NCBI RefSeq assembly: GCF_013304735.1
Contig: NZ_JAAITI010000016.1
Coordinates: 1 to 64,000, forward strand
Length of the DNA: 64,000 nucleotides
Direction: 5' to 3'
Source of the DNA: Blautia luti
Lineage (GTDB): Bacteria; Bacillota; Clostridia; Lachnospirales; Lachnospiraceae
Shown piece by piece: positions 53,013-61,876 of this stretch. The notes beneath the pieces were generated by a model that saw only the letters and a list, made by a program, of their open reading frames with translations, ran no database searches and was not told the origin of the DNA. Numbering within the stretch: position 1 is the first letter of the stretch; every line of letters starts with the position of its first letter. Made by a program: the position numbers and the translations under genes.

Positions 53013-54001
53013 CAGCCGATTCTCCCTTCATCCATAAGTCTTGCCAGAAGTTCTGCATAGTAGGTAAGATAGATCTGTGCGCCGGAACGGAATGCTCCGG
53101 TAGCCATCTCACCTACGATTCTTTCCTCATCGATCCAGCCGTTTGCAGCTGCTGCTTTTACCATTGCATATTCACCGCTGACACTATATGCCGCAACTGG
53201 TACATTGGTAGCTTCCTTTACCTGCCAGATCATATCCTGATATGCAAGAGCCGGTTTTACCATGATGATGTCCGCACCTTCCTCAACATCTGTAAGGGCT
53301 TCTTTCAGGCCTTCTCTGCTGTTGTGTGGGTCCATCTGGTAACTCTTTCTGTCACCAAAAGACGGAGCAGAATCTGCTGCCTCACGGAACGGACCATAAA
53401 ATGCGGAAGCATATTTTACTGCATAGGACATAATCGGAGTTGTATAATGTCCGGCTTTATCCAGGCACTCTCTGATTGCTGCAACACGGCCGTCCATCAT
53501 ATCGGAAGGTGCTACCATATCCGCTCCTGCCTCTACGTGGGAAAGTGCTGTTTTTGCAAGAAGATCCAGTGTTTTGTCATTGTCCACATCATGACCGCAG
53601 AGAACGCCACAGTGACCATGGGAAGTGTACTCACACATGCATACATCTGTTACATAATACAGTTCCGGAAATTTCTCTTTTGCAATGCGAAGAGCTCTCT
53701 GAACGATTCCCTCCGGATCATAGGCACCGCTGCCCACCTCATCCTTATGGTCAGGAATACCAAAAAACATTACACTGCCAACACCAGCTTTGGAAAGCTG
53801 TTCCAGTTTATAGGGAAGGCGGTCCAGGCTGTAACGGTACTGCCCGGTCATGGACGGAATTTCTTCTTCCTTGTTTTCTCCTTCCATCACAAACATGGGA
53901 TACATAAGAGAAGATTTATCCATTCTTGTCTCACGTACCATCTTACGAAGGTTTTCGCTGCCTCTTAATCTTCTTGGTCTTTTTGTCAGTTCCATGATCA
54001 T
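53012..54001 (-). CDS. hemB: Delta-aminolevulinic acid dehydratase (porphobilinogen synthase)
   Basis: 329 residues. Condenses two 5-aminolevulinates to porphobilinogen. The two active-site lysines lie in MSYAVKYASAFYGPFR and ADIIMVKPALAYQD; the metal site DVCMCEYTSHGHCG holds the three cysteines of the zinc-dependent type. Overlaps cobA/hemD by 4 bases. Confidence 0.97.
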   Translation of the reverse strand: MIMELTKRPRRLRGSENLRKMVRETRMDKSSLMYPMFVMEGENKEEEIPSMTGQYRYSLDRLPYKLEQLSKAGVGSVMFFGIPDHKDEVGSGAYDPEGIVQRALRIAKEKFPELYYVTDVCMCEYTSHGHCGVLCGHDVDNDKTLDLLAKTALSHVEAGADMVAPSDMMDGRVAAIRECLDKAGHYTTPIMSYAVKYASAFYGPFREAADSAPSFGDRKSYQMDPHNSREGLKEALTDVEEGADIIMVKPALAYQDMIWQVKEATNVPVAAYSVSGEYAMVKAAAANGWIDEERIVGEMATGAFRSGAQIYLTYYAELLARLMDEGRIG

Positions 54002-55503
54002 TCGCTCCTTTTCATATCCTCCACCAGCTTGACAAGACTGTCAATGGTGGCTTTTTCTGACATATATGCTTTCATTCCAAAGCTCTCAGCTGCCGCCTTC
54101 GTCTGTCTGCCGATGCAGGCCGCCTTAACCTTTGAATAATCCAGTCCTTTTGTTCCCTCCACAAAACCTTTCACAGTGGAGGCACTTGTAAATACTGCAC
54201 AGCTGATCTGTCCTGTCTCAAATTCCTTTTTCTCATCAATGAGCTGGCTCTTTTCGTAAAGAGTCTGATAAGTTGGAATATCCTCAACCTCAGCCCCTGC
54301 CTGTGCAAGAAATTCCGTAAGCTTTTCGTTACCTTTTTCCGCCCGCGGGATGAGAATTTTTTCTCCGCCGGAAAGGATCTCTGAAAGTTCCTTTCCAAGG
54401 GTATCCCCGTCATATACAGACGGCACAAAATCTGCCAGAAGGCCTCTTTCTTTCAGAGCCTTTTTTGTTCCCTCACCGATCACTGCCAGACGGATGCTTC
54501 CCATAGCACGGATATCTTTTCCATGACGGACAAGTTCCTCAAAGAATACTCTTACTCCTGTAGGGCTGGTAAATACAAGCCACTGATAGGTTTCAAGCTG
54601 ATCCATTGCCTGATAAAGGCGGCTCTGGTCTTCCATAGGAACCGTACGGATCGCTGGAAGTTCCAGAACCTCCGCTCCTTTTTCACGAAGCTTGTCCGCA
54701 GTTCTGGAAACCAGTTCTTTTGGCCTCGTGACAAGAACTTTCCAGCCTGCAAGAGGCAGTTCTTCATACCAGCCAAATTTTTCTGCCAGTGTACATACCT
54801 TACCTACTACTATGATCGCCGGTGTCTCAATTCCCTGGCGCTTTACCTCTTCTTCCAGGGTGGAAACTGTAGCCACGATCCGCTTCTGGCCAGCTGTCGT
54901 TCCTTTCTGCAGGATTGCCGCAGGCATATCTTTTTCCATACCTGCATTTATAAGACCGGCACAGATATCCGGAAGTGCGGAAACGCCCATCAGAAATACC
55001 AGCGTTCCCTTTGTATCAACAAGTGCACGGAAATCAATGTCATATTCTTCTCCGGCTCTCTTATGTCCTGTGATGATGTGGACTGAGGAACAGAAATCCC
55101 TGTGTGTTACCGGAACCCCGTTATATGCCGGTACTGCAATGGAAGAAGTAACTCCCGGAACAACTTCATAAGGGATTCCATTTTCCCGAAGAAGTTCCAG
55201 CTCCTCTCCGCCTCTTCCGAAAAGGAACGGATCTCCGCCTTTCAGACGTACCACACGAAGGCCTTTTTGCGCCTCTTCCAGAAGTACCTGATTGATATTT
55301 TCCTGACGCATGATGTGGTGGCTGGCACGTTTTCCCACATTGATCAGTTTCACGCCTTCCGGAATCCGTGACAGAACTCCCTGGCCTACCAAGCTGTCAT
55401 AGACAACCACATCTGCCTGTTCCAGCACTTTGAGACCTTTTAATGTAAAAAGACCGATATCGCCAGGACCCGCTCCTACCAGCCATACTTTTCCTGTTTT
55501 CAT
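53998..55503 (-). CDS. cobA-hemD: Fused uroporphyrinogen-III C-methyltransferase / uroporphyrinogen-III synthase
   Basis: 501 residues. N-terminal ~245: SUMT/CobA with VWLVGAGPGDIGLFTLKG, VRLKGGDPFLFGRGGEE and the SAM loop GTLVFLMGVSALPDI. C-terminal ~250: HemD, low conservation but with VLVTRPKELVSRTADKL and ISCAVFTSASTVKGFVE. The fusion cyclises hydroxymethylbilane to uroporphyrinogen III and methylates it to precorrin-2, committing the product to siroheme/B12. Typical of Clostridia. Four-base overlaps at both ends. Confidence 0.95.
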   Translation of the reverse strand: MKTGKVWLVGAGPGDIGLFTLKGLKVLEQADVVVYDSLVGQGVLSRIPEGVKLINVGKRASHHIMRQENINQVLLEEAQKGLRVVRLKGGDPFLFGRGGEELELLRENGIPYEVVPGVTSSIAVPAYNGVPVTHRDFCSSVHIITGHKRAGEEYDIDFRALVDTKGTLVFLMGVSALPDICAGLINAGMEKDMPAAILQKGTTAGQKRIVATVSTLEEEVKRQGIETPAIIVVGKVCTLAEKFGWYEELPLAGWKVLVTRPKELVSRTADKLREKGAEVLELPAIRTVPMEDQSRLYQAMDQLETYQWLVFTSPTGVRVFFEELVRHGKDIRAMGSIRLAVIGEGTKKALKERGLLADFVPSVYDGDTLGKELSEILSGGEKILIPRAEKGNEKLTEFLAQAGAEVEDIPTYQTLYEKSQLIDEKKEFETGQISCAVFTSASTVKGFVEGTKGLDYSKVKAACIGRQTKAAAESFGMKAYMSEKATIDSLVKLVEDMKRSE

Positions 55504-56399
55504 CTGTTTTCTCCTTTTTTTCGAAGAGTTTCTGCCAGTTCCCTGCCTAAGCTTTCCGCATCTGCCTTGTTACCACGCAGTGTTCCGGTTACATAGGAAC
55601 CGTCTTTTTCATTATAATAAAGTCCTCTGAGGTATATCTCATTCCCGAAAATTTCCGCATGGGCAGCCACCGGAGAAGAGCATCCTCCATCCAGGAGCTT
55701 TACAAAAGCACGCTCCGCACTTCCCGCAGCCCAGGCATCCTTATCACAGTAGCCCTCCAGGAAATCATAAGCTTCCCCTTTTCTTCCCTGTACAGCAAGG
55801 ATTCCCTGACCAGCAGCCGGAATGATCTCATCTGCTGTAAAATACCGGTTGATCCTGGATTCCAGTCCAAGTCTCTTAAGACCGGCAGCAGCCAGGATCA
55901 ATGCGCTGTACTGCCCTTCATCCAGCTTCCGGAGTCTAGTCTGCAAATTTCCGCGGATACTTCTGACCTCCATATCCGGATACAGTTTTTTAAGCTGTAA
56001 GGTTCTCCTTAAGCTGGAGCATCCAAGGGGCTTGCTTTTATCAAGTTCAGAAACTCCATCCGGAAGAACCAGCACGTCTCTCGGATCTTCTCTTTTGGAA
56101 AAAGCCAGCAGCGGCAGCTCCTCCGGAACCTCCATAGGCATATCTTTCAGGCTGTGTACAGAAAGAATACTCCTTCCATCTATCAGTGCTTTATCCAGTT
56201 CCTTTACAAAAAGCCCTTTTCCGCCAACCTTATCCAGTGTACGATCCAGAATGATATCCCCGGTAGTTTTCATAGTGAGGATTTCCACTTCCAGATCCGG
56301 ATTTTTTTCTTTTATGTAGTCACGGACCATTTCGCTCTGCAGCACTGCAAGCTTACTCTCTCTGCTGCCGATCACGATCTTATCTCTCTTCATCTTCAT
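55500..56399 (-). CDS. hemC: Hydroxymethylbilane synthase (porphobilinogen deaminase)
   Basis: 299 residues. Polymerises four porphobilinogens on a dipyrromethane cofactor attached to the cysteine of DGGCSSPVAAHAEI. Seen: IGSRESKLAVLQSEMV and the substrate arginines of SSLRRTLQLKKLYPDMEV and RGNLQTRLRKLDEG. Start either 56399 or the second Met at 56393; it overlaps sirC by 20 bases. Confidence 0.96.
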   Translation of the reverse strand: MKMKRDKIVIGSRESKLAVLQSEMVRDYIKEKNPDLEVEILTMKTTGDIILDRTLDKVGGKGLFVKELDKALIDGRSILSVHSLKDMPMEVPEELPLLAFSKREDPRDVLVLPDGVSELDKSKPLGCSSLRRTLQLKKLYPDMEVRSIRGNLQTRLRKLDEGQYSALILAAAGLKRLGLESRINRYFTADEIIPAAGQGILAVQGRKGEAYDFLEGYCDKDAWAAGSAERAFVKLLDGGCSSPVAAHAEIFGNEIYLRGLYYNEKDGSYVTGTLRGNKADAESLGRELAETLRKKGENR

Positions 56400-56871
56400 C
56401 CTGCTCTCCCAGTACTTTTTCCAGCGCTTTCTGGATCTCTTCCCTTACGCGCTTTGCCTTTTTATGATCCAGTCCGCTGGCTGTAACTCCAACCACCATT
56501 TCATCCCGCATATATACGCCCGGAAAATAAAAATCACATGCTTCACGGTCGGAGGCTACATTGACATAAATGCCCTCCTCCTTACAGACACGATGGATCT
56601 CATCATTCAGCTTCCAGTCATTGGTAGCAGCGATCACCATATATGCGTTGGCAAAGTCTGAACGTTTCACGGGACGGATACATAAAGTTACAGTTCCTGC
56701 TTTTCCGAGATCCATAAGTTCCTGGGTCACTTTCGTAGCCACTACCGTGATATTTCTTGTAAATTTCAGAAGAGTCTTTATCCTTCTGGTGGCAATATTG
56801 CCGCCTCCTGCCACAACGATATTTTTATCGGACAGGTCTATAAACATGGGGAAATAAGGTTTATTCTTCAT
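56380..56871 (-). CDS. sirC: Precorrin-2 dehydrogenase (CysG N-terminal-like)
   Basis: 163 residues from ATG 56871 (MKNKPYFPMFIDLSDKN), which overlaps the hemA end by 11 bases and has GGAGAAA upstream; a longer frame exists. The NAD-binding motif VVAGGGNIATRRIKTLL, then VIAATNDWKLNDEIHRVC and VNVASDREACDFYFPGVYMR match the Met8/SirC/CysGB family that oxidises precorrin-2 to sirohydrochlorin. Ferrochelatase activity may or may not be present; no C-terminal methylase domain. Confidence 0.88.
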   Translation of the reverse strand: MKNKPYFPMFIDLSDKNIVVAGGGNIATRRIKTLLKFTRNITVVATKVTQELMDLGKAGTVTLCIRPVKRSDFANAYMVIAATNDWKLNDEIHRVCKEEGIYVNVASDREACDFYFPGVYMRDEMVVGVTASGLDHKKAKRVREEIQKALEKVLGEQDEDEER

Positions 56872-58090
56872 AAAGTTTCTCCAGTCCTTCCACACATTCC
56901 AGAAAAGCATCCTGGTTCAGACTGTCCCGAAGCCCGAAGATCAGCTTGTTCACAACCTTTCCGGCTGCAGTATCCACTGCTTTTTTCAGGTTTTCTCTGT
57001 CTGAATCTTCCATAGGGGTTTTCCGAAATATTTTTTCGATCCTTAAGTTCAGATCTTCCACAGCATCCGCTTTGATCTCCTGGATACGAGGGATGATATC
57101 ACGACCTTCCAGCCACTGGAAAAATTCGTTCATCTGGTCCTTCACAATGGAGCCTGCTGCTTCCAGGTTATCTGCAAGTTCCTTCGGTGTCTCGCCAGTT
57201 CGGAAGCTGTCCATATCATAAAGTGTGATGTTTTCTTTTTTTCGGATCTCCGGATCGATATCTCTCGGAACTGCCAGATCAATAAGGATCATAGGTCGTT
57301 CCACACGTACATCCTCAAACAATTCTTCTGTCAGTGTATAATTGGGGCTTGCCGTTGCGCTGACCACCAGATCACACTCCGGCAGATAATCCATTCTCTC
57401 ACCATAATTGATCCTGCTGCATCCAACCGGAATGCTCACAACACCGCTTCTGTACTGACGGATCGTAACCGTCACATCCGCTCCTGCTTCACGCAGTGTC
57501 TGGGCAGCCATCTTCCCCATCTCACCGTTTCCGATCACCATACAGACTTTATTGCGAACATGATAACCGCCTTCTTCCAGAAAACGGATAGCCTGATGGA
57601 TCACAGAGGGATTTCCATGGGAAAACGGCACTTCCGTTTTGATCTTCTTGCCTGCAGTTACCGCCATACGGAAAAGCACCTCCAGAACACTGTCTGTGGT
57701 AAACTCATCCCTTGACATGCTCAACGCATCCTTTACCTGTGTCAGGATCTGATCTTCTCCCAGGATCTGGGATTTTAGTCCGCTGGTAAGATAAAAAAGG
57801 TGCTCTACCGCCTCCTCATTTTCTCTGCTGATAAAGTATTTCCGGTATTCTTCCCCTTCAATTCCCTTCAACCTGCAAAGCCACTGATAAAGTTCCGGTT
57901 TTTCATCTTCTTCCGTGCTTACCCAGAGTTCCAGCCGGTTGCAGGTTGACAGAATAATACACCCACAGATCCCCGGCTCTTTTTTCAGCTTAAGCAGTGC
58001 CTCACCGGTATTCTTCCTGGTGAAAGCAAAAAGAGCTCTGATATCCACAGGTGCCATATTATGGTCAATTCCAAGCATGAATATACTCAT
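56861..58090 (-). CDS. hemA: Glutamyl-tRNA reductase
   Basis: 409 residues from ATG 58090 (MSIFMLGIDHNMAPVDIRA), with AAAGGAG 8 bases upstream; the open frame extends 53 codons further into the leader. Catalytic Cys50 in STCNRLELWV; NADPH loop VIGNGEMGKMAAQTL; C-terminal dimerisation helix. Reduces Glu-tRNA to glutamate-1-semialdehyde, first step of tetrapyrrole synthesis. It heads the six-gene hem operon. Confidence 0.95.
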   Translation of the reverse strand: MSIFMLGIDHNMAPVDIRALFAFTRKNTGEALLKLKKEPGICGCIILSTCNRLELWVSTEEDEKPELYQWLCRLKGIEGEEYRKYFISRENEEAVEHLFYLTSGLKSQILGEDQILTQVKDALSMSRDEFTTDSVLEVLFRMAVTAGKKIKTEVPFSHGNPSVIHQAIRFLEEGGYHVRNKVCMVIGNGEMGKMAAQTLREAGADVTVTIRQYRSGVVSIPVGCSRINYGERMDYLPECDLVVSATASPNYTLTEELFEDVRVERPMILIDLAVPRDIDPEIRKKENITLYDMDSFRTGETPKELADNLEAAGSIVKDQMNEFFQWLEGRDIIPRIQEIKADAVEDLNLRIEKIFRKTPMEDSDRENLKKAVDTAAGKVVNKLIFGLRDSLNQDAFLECVEGLEKLYEE

Positions 58091-58114
58091 GTCTTTTGTT
58101 CTCCTTTGTTTCCA

Positions 58115-58155
58115 GGTGGTTTCATCTACCACCGATATGTCAAGCGAATATTCGC
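58115..58155 (-). promoter_or_regulatory. hemA leader: hairpin and palindrome
   Basis: Two dyads lie in the leader of about 110 bases: GGTGGT/ACCACC (58115-58133) and the perfect 12-base palindrome GCGAATATTCGC (58144-58155). No cobalamin riboswitch features are present. Possible repressor site or mRNA structure. Confidence 0.4.
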
Positions 58156-58207
58156 ACTTATATAACTGTATTCCCGTACATTTTTCATATGTCCGCAGTC
58201 TTTTATA

Positions 58208-58236
58208 ATGATAAACATTTCCGCCCGGAAAGTCAA
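58208..58236 (-). promoter_or_regulatory. Promoter of the hemA operon
   Basis: TTGACT (58231-58236), 17-base spacer, TATCAT (58208-58213) on the minus strand. Its -35 is six bases from the divergent cbiK -35. Confidence 0.75.
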
Positions 58237-58242
58237 CTACGA

Positions 58243-58271
58243 TTGACAATCCTGTACCCTCCTTTTATAAT
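58243..58271 (+). promoter_or_regulatory. Promoter of cbiK
   Basis: Consensus TTGACA (58243-58248), 17-base spacer, TATAAT (58266-58271). Confidence 0.85.
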
Positions 58272-58324
58272 AACTTCAGGTAGAAAATGCGGAAAATATA
58301 TTTCAGGATGGAGGAAATCCCTGT

Positions 58325-59122
58325 ATGAATGCAGCTTCAAAAAAAGCAATCCTCATAGTCAGTTTTGGTACAAGCTATGAGAACACCCGTAAACGAACCA
58401 TTGACGCCATCGAACGTGATATCGCCGATGCGTTTCCTGCCTGTCCGGCCTATCGTGCCTGGACAAGCAAGATGATCATTGCCAAATTAAAAAAACGTGA
58501 CGGAATCATTATACACACAGTAAAAGAAGCTATGGAACAGATGCTTCTCGATGGAATTACTGATGTGATCGTACAGCCTACTCATGTAATCAACGGAATT
58601 GAAAACGACCAGATGAAAGCAGACGCCCTTTCTTTCCGTGACCGTTTTTCAAGTATTGTTTTCGGAAATCCTCTTCTTACCACAGAAGAAGATAACCAGG
58701 CTGTCGTCCAGGCTGTTGCCGATGAGTTTCAGGGTATGGACCAGGAAACAGCCCTTGTTCTTATGGGACACGGAACGGAGCATTATGCAAATTCTGTTTA
58801 TGCTGCCCTGGATTACCGTTTTAAAGATATGGGACATAAAAATATCTTTCTCGGAACTGTTGAGGCTTATCCTGCCCTGGATTCTCTTCTCCGGGCTGCG
58901 GACAGCTTTCAGCCAAAAAAGATTGTCCTTGCTCCTTTTATGATCGTAGCAGGCGATCATGCACAGAACGATCTGGCCGGTGAAGATCCGGATTCCTGGA
59001 TGAACCGCCTTTCCTCGGAAGGGTATGAGGTAACTCCCGTACTGAAGGGTCTTGGCGAATATCCGAAAATCCGCCAGATTCTCGTAGATCATGTACAGCA
59101 GGCCATGGACGCTTCGATCTGA
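58325..59122 (+). CDS. cbiK: Sirohydrochlorin cobaltochelatase
   Basis: 265 residues, class II chelatase of the anaerobic B12 pathway. Inserts Co2+ (or Fe2+ for siroheme) into sirohydrochlorin. Seen: ILIVSFGTSYENTRKRTIDAIE, VQPTHVINGIEND, the catalytic histidine in LVLMGHGTEHYANS and metal-binding FMIVAGDHAQNDLAGED. No signal peptide, so cytosolic unlike Desulfovibrio CbiKp. GGAGGAAATCC ribosome site upstream. Divergent from hemA, consistent with use of that operon's product. Confidence 0.93.
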   Translation: MNAASKKAILIVSFGTSYENTRKRTIDAIERDIADAFPACPAYRAWTSKMIIAKLKKRDGIIIHTVKEAMEQMLLDGITDVIVQPTHVINGIENDQMKADALSFRDRFSSIVFGNPLLTTEEDNQAVVQAVADEFQGMDQETALVLMGHGTEHYANSVYAALDYRFKDMGHKNIFLGTVEAYPALDSLLRAADSFQPKKIVLAPFMIVAGDHAQNDLAGEDPDSWMNRLSSEGYEVTPVLKGLGEYPKIRQILVDHVQQAMDASI

Positions 59123-59161
59123 TTCTAAACAGGGTATATTTTTTATATCCACCATAAAAAA

Positions 59162-59208
59162 CTGCACCGGAATCCATCTTAGGATCTTCCGGTGCAGCTT
59201 TTTTATTT
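59162..59208 (+). terminator. Terminator of cbiK
   Basis: CTGCACCGGAA/TTCCGGTGCAG, perfect 11-base stem with a 14-base loop, followed by CTTTTTTATTTTT. Confidence 0.9.
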
Positions 59209-59245
59209 TTATGAAATTACTGGAAATTTTGAAAATTTCTGTTAT

Positions 59246-60457
59246 TTATGCCATTAACTCATCCAGTCTTGCTTTGACAGCAAGGATAAATTCTTTACTG
59301 TTCAGTACCTGTACATCTTTCAGGGAAGTGATCAGCGCAAGGTCTTTTGTCATCTTTCCGCTCTCGATGGTATCCAGTGTTGCTTTTTCCAGTTTTCCCG
59401 CAAAATCAGCAAGTGCTTCATTTCCGTCCAGCTCTCCTCTCTTGCGGATTGCTCCTGTCCATGCAAAGATTGTTGCCACAGAGTTTGTGGAGGTTTCTTT
59501 TCCCTCAAGATGACGGTAATAATGTCTCTGAACTGTTCCGTGAGCAGCCTCATACTCAAAATATCCTTTCGGAGATACCAGCACGGAAGTCATCATTGCA
59601 AGAGAACCGAATGCGGAAGAAACCATATCACTCATAACATCTCCATCATAGTTCTTGCAGGCCCAGATAAATCCACCTTCTGCCTTCATAACACGGGCTA
59701 CGATATCATCGATCAGACTGTAGAAGTAAGTCAGGCCGGCTTCTTCAAATTTATCTTTAAACTCTGCCTCAAAGATCTGCTGGAAAATCTCTTTAAATCT
59801 TCCATCGTATGTCTTGGAAATGGTATCCTTGCTTCCGAACCATACATCCTGTTTGGTATCCAGTGCATAATTAAAGCAGCTTCTTGCAAAGCTCTTTACG
59901 GAATCATCCAGGTTGTGCATGCCGCGGAGAACACCTGCTCCGTCAAAATGCTGGATCAGTTCTTTACGCTCTTCTCCGTCCTCGCCCTCAAATACGAGAT
60001 ATGCATCTCCCGGTTTGTCAATATAAAATTCTGTATTTTTATAGATGTCACCATATGCATGACGTGCAAGTGTGATCGGTTTCACCCAGTTCTTTACACA
60101 TGGCTCAATTCCTTTTACTACAATCGGAGCGCGGAATACGGTTCCATCAAGAATAGCACGGATCGTTCCATTCGGACTCTTGTACATTTTTTTCAGATCA
60201 TACTCTTCCATTCTGGCTGCATTCGGTGTGATGGTAGCACATTTTACTGCAACTCCGTATTTCTTGGTTGCTTCTGCCGCATCAATCGTCACCTGATCAT
60301 CTGTCTCGTTTCTGTGTTCAAGGCCAAGATCATAATACTCTGTATTCAGTTCCAGATATGGTGTGAGAAGTTCGTCTTTGATGATCTGCCACAGAATACG
60401 TGTCATCTCGTCTCCATCCATCTCAACTAAAGGTGTCTGCATTTTGATTTTTTCCAT
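59246..60457 (-). CDS. icd: NADP-dependent isocitrate dehydrogenase (eukaryote-like type)
   Basis: 403 residues. Oxidatively decarboxylates isocitrate to 2-oxoglutarate. [40 protein letters not shown], the metal-binding [15 protein letters not shown] and [16 protein letters not shown] mark the homodimeric subfamily II found in eukaryotic cytosol and in some anaerobes, distinct from E. coli Icd. In a fermentative organism it serves glutamate synthesis. Single gene behind its own promoter. Confidence 0.95.
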   Translation of the reverse strand: MEKIKMQTPLVEMDGDEMTRILWQIIKDELLTPYLELNTEYYDLGLEHRNETDDQVTIDAAEATKKYGVAVKCATITPNAARMEEYDLKKMYKSPNGTIRAILDGTVFRAPIVVKGIEPCVKNWVKPITLARHAYGDIYKNTEFYIDKPGDAYLVFEGEDGEERKELIQHFDGAGVLRGMHNLDDSVKSFARSCFNYALDTKQDVWFGSKDTISKTYDGRFKEIFQQIFEAEFKDKFEEAGLTYFYSLIDDIVARVMKAEGGFIWACKNYDGDVMSDMVSSAFGSLAMMTSVLVSPKGYFEYEAAHGTVQRHYYRHLEGKETSTNSVATIFAWTGAIRKRGELDGNEALADFAGKLEKATLDTIESGKMTKDLALITSLKDVQVLNSKEFILAVKARLDELMA

Positions 60458-60544
60458 ATTATTTTCTCCTTTTGAGGTTTATTCTCCTGTCCGGATTCCA
60501 GGTGCTCTTTCCTTTAGAATCTTTCTTTGGCACTTTTACTGTAC

Positions 60545-60573
60545 ATTGTACTCATATTTTTCATTTCCGTCAA
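60545..60573 (-). promoter_or_regulatory. Promoter of icd
   Basis: TTGACG (60568-60573), 17-base spacer, TACAAT (60545-60550) on the minus strand, about 88 bases upstream of the start codon. Confidence 0.75.
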
Positions 60574-60620
60574 CGCTTTTATGCTTTACCACACTATGTT
60601 TATAAGAATTGTATAATAAT

Positions 60621-61457
60621 TTAGTTTTTTATTAATTTTTCACAGTTAAATTTTCCCCACCCCTGCTGATTTCTGGGAAGTCCCATATCATCCGTGCTTT
60701 CTCTTAACAACATCTTTATTTCCACGTTGGAAAGCTGCGGCTCTTTTTCCAGAAGACAGGCAATTCCTCCGGATACCAGCGGCGTTGACATGGAAGTTCC
60801 ACTCTTGATCCGGTACGTGTAGGGAATCCCCGGCGCACAGGAAGTTACACGATTCCCCGGTGCAACCAGATCAGGCTTGCACACACACTCAAACGTAGGT
60901 CCTCTTCCGGAAACTGCCTTATTTCCCTGCAGCATATCACTGGATCCTACGGTAATAATCTTCCGGCTGCTTCCCGGTGCTGTCACTGTGCCATCCCCAG
61001 GCCCTTGGTTCCCGGCAGCTGCCACTACCGTAAAACCTTTATCCCACAGCTGTTCCACGCCTGCAAGAAGATCCGTCTGTTCATTCATACTGCGCGAAGT
61101 TGTTCCTACCGAAATATTTACAATGCGGATATTATAAATTTTTCCAAAATCTTCAATCCACTGAAAAGCCTGAAGTACATCTTCACGGCTGCCATTCCCG
61201 AAACGATCCAGCACTTTAAGCGCAACAATGCCACATCCGGGAGCAGCCCCCTTATATCTGCCCTGGGATGCCGTGCCGTCTCCGCCCAGAATGCCGCTGA
61301 CATGGGTTCCATGTCCGTTATCATCATAGGGACCTGATTTTCCTTCTGTAAAATCACAGAATGCCAAAATACGCCTGCCAAAATCTATATGTGGAAAAAT
61401 CCCGGTGTCCAGTATGGCTACACCGATTCCTTTTCCGGTATATTTTCTTTTATACAT
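60621..61457 (-). CDS. Intracellular subtilisin-like serine protease (S8)
   Basis: 278 residues from ATG 61457; a TTG two codons upstream sits closer to AGGAG and could be used instead. Catalytic triad: D17 in VAILDTG, H49 in NGHGTHVSG, Ser in SGTSMSTP near residue 226; oxyanion Asn in AAAGNQGPG. It lacks a signal peptide and pro-domain, and begins with only a short basic stretch, so it is an intracellular-type subtilase, perhaps active on sporulation or stress. Located between icd and a small membrane gene; spoIVA lies nearby but is not in the same unit. Confidence 0.88.
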   Translation of the reverse strand: MYKRKYTGKGIGVAILDTGIFPHIDFGRRILAFCDFTEGKSGPYDDNGHGTHVSGILGGDGTASQGRYKGAAPGCGIVALKVLDRFGNGSREDVLQAFQWIEDFGKIYNIRIVNISVGTTSRSMNEQTDLLAGVEQLWDKGFTVVAAAGNQGPGDGTVTAPGSSRKIITVGSSDMLQGNKAVSGRGPTFECVCKPDLVAPGNRVTSCAPGIPYTYRIKSGTSMSTPLVSGGIACLLEKEPQLSNVEIKMLLRESTDDMGLPRNQQGWGKFNCEKLIKN

Positions 61458-61545
61458 AAACAAAAAATCTCCTGCCGGACAGATGATTTCTCTTTAGCTT
61501 ATTCCGGTTACAGCCCGAAGGCAACTGAAAACCGTTAAAATATCT

Positions 61546-61573
61546 TTGTGCTTTTTTTCATAGAATGTATAAA
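61546..61573 (+). promoter_or_regulatory. Possible promoter of the small membrane peptide gene
   Basis: TTGTGC (61546-61551), 16-base spacer, TATAAA (61568-61573). Fair match only. Confidence 0.4.
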
Positions 61574-61627
61574 ATCCAGTATTTTCTCCAATGCTTAACA
61601 TATCTGAAAAATAAAGGAGGTTTTTCT

Positions 61628-61789
61628 ATGCTTCTCTTTTTTCTTGTATTCTTCGGGATTCAGATATTTATTCTTTTCTGCTGTGCAGCGGCAGGTAACG
61701 ATGCTGCTTCCCAGGAGCTTTCCGACCAGGAACAGCTTCAGTTTATTGCAGAATGGAAAAAACAGCATCAGAAAAAGGACGTCTGCTGA
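61628..61789 (+). CDS. Small membrane protein, 53 residues
   Basis: Start ATG 61628 behind AAAGGAGG. The N-terminal half is very hydrophobic (MLLFFLVFFGIQIFILFCC), then a polar tail (SQELSDQEQLQFIAEWKKQ) with predicted helix. It could be a membrane-anchored helix protein. Its last codons and stop lie within the downstream terminator stem. Not identified; small size leaves some doubt, but the ribosome binding site and terminator support a real gene. Confidence 0.6.
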   Translation: MLLFFLVFFGIQIFILFCCAAAGNDAASQELSDQEQLQFIAEWKKQHQKKDVC

Positions 61790-61803
61790 AGAACGTCCTT
61801 TTT
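61775..61803 (+). terminator. Terminator overlapping the end of the small membrane gene
   Basis: AAGGACGT (61775-61782) and ACGTCCTT (61793-61800) with TTTTT after; the stop codon at 61787-61789 lies in the loop. Confidence 0.75.
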
Positions 61804-61815
61804 CACTGCAAAGAG

Positions 61816-61876
61816 GATATTCGCATTCCGCCTCGCTACATGCTCATGAACAAAATTGCTTCGTAATTTTGTTCAT
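61816..61876 (+). repeat. Interspersed repeat, copy 3 with terminal hairpin
   Basis: Core 61816-61859 resembles copies 1 and 2. It ends in the perfect dyad ATGAACAAAATT/AATTTTGTTCAT (61846-61876) with a 7-base loop. The dyad overlaps the last bases of spoIVA on the opposite strand and has no T-run, so it is not an ordinary terminator. Confidence 0.6.

Noticed and set aside
58091-58207. Cobalamin riboswitch before hemA
   Set aside because: Leader too short and no B12-box-like conserved stretch found.
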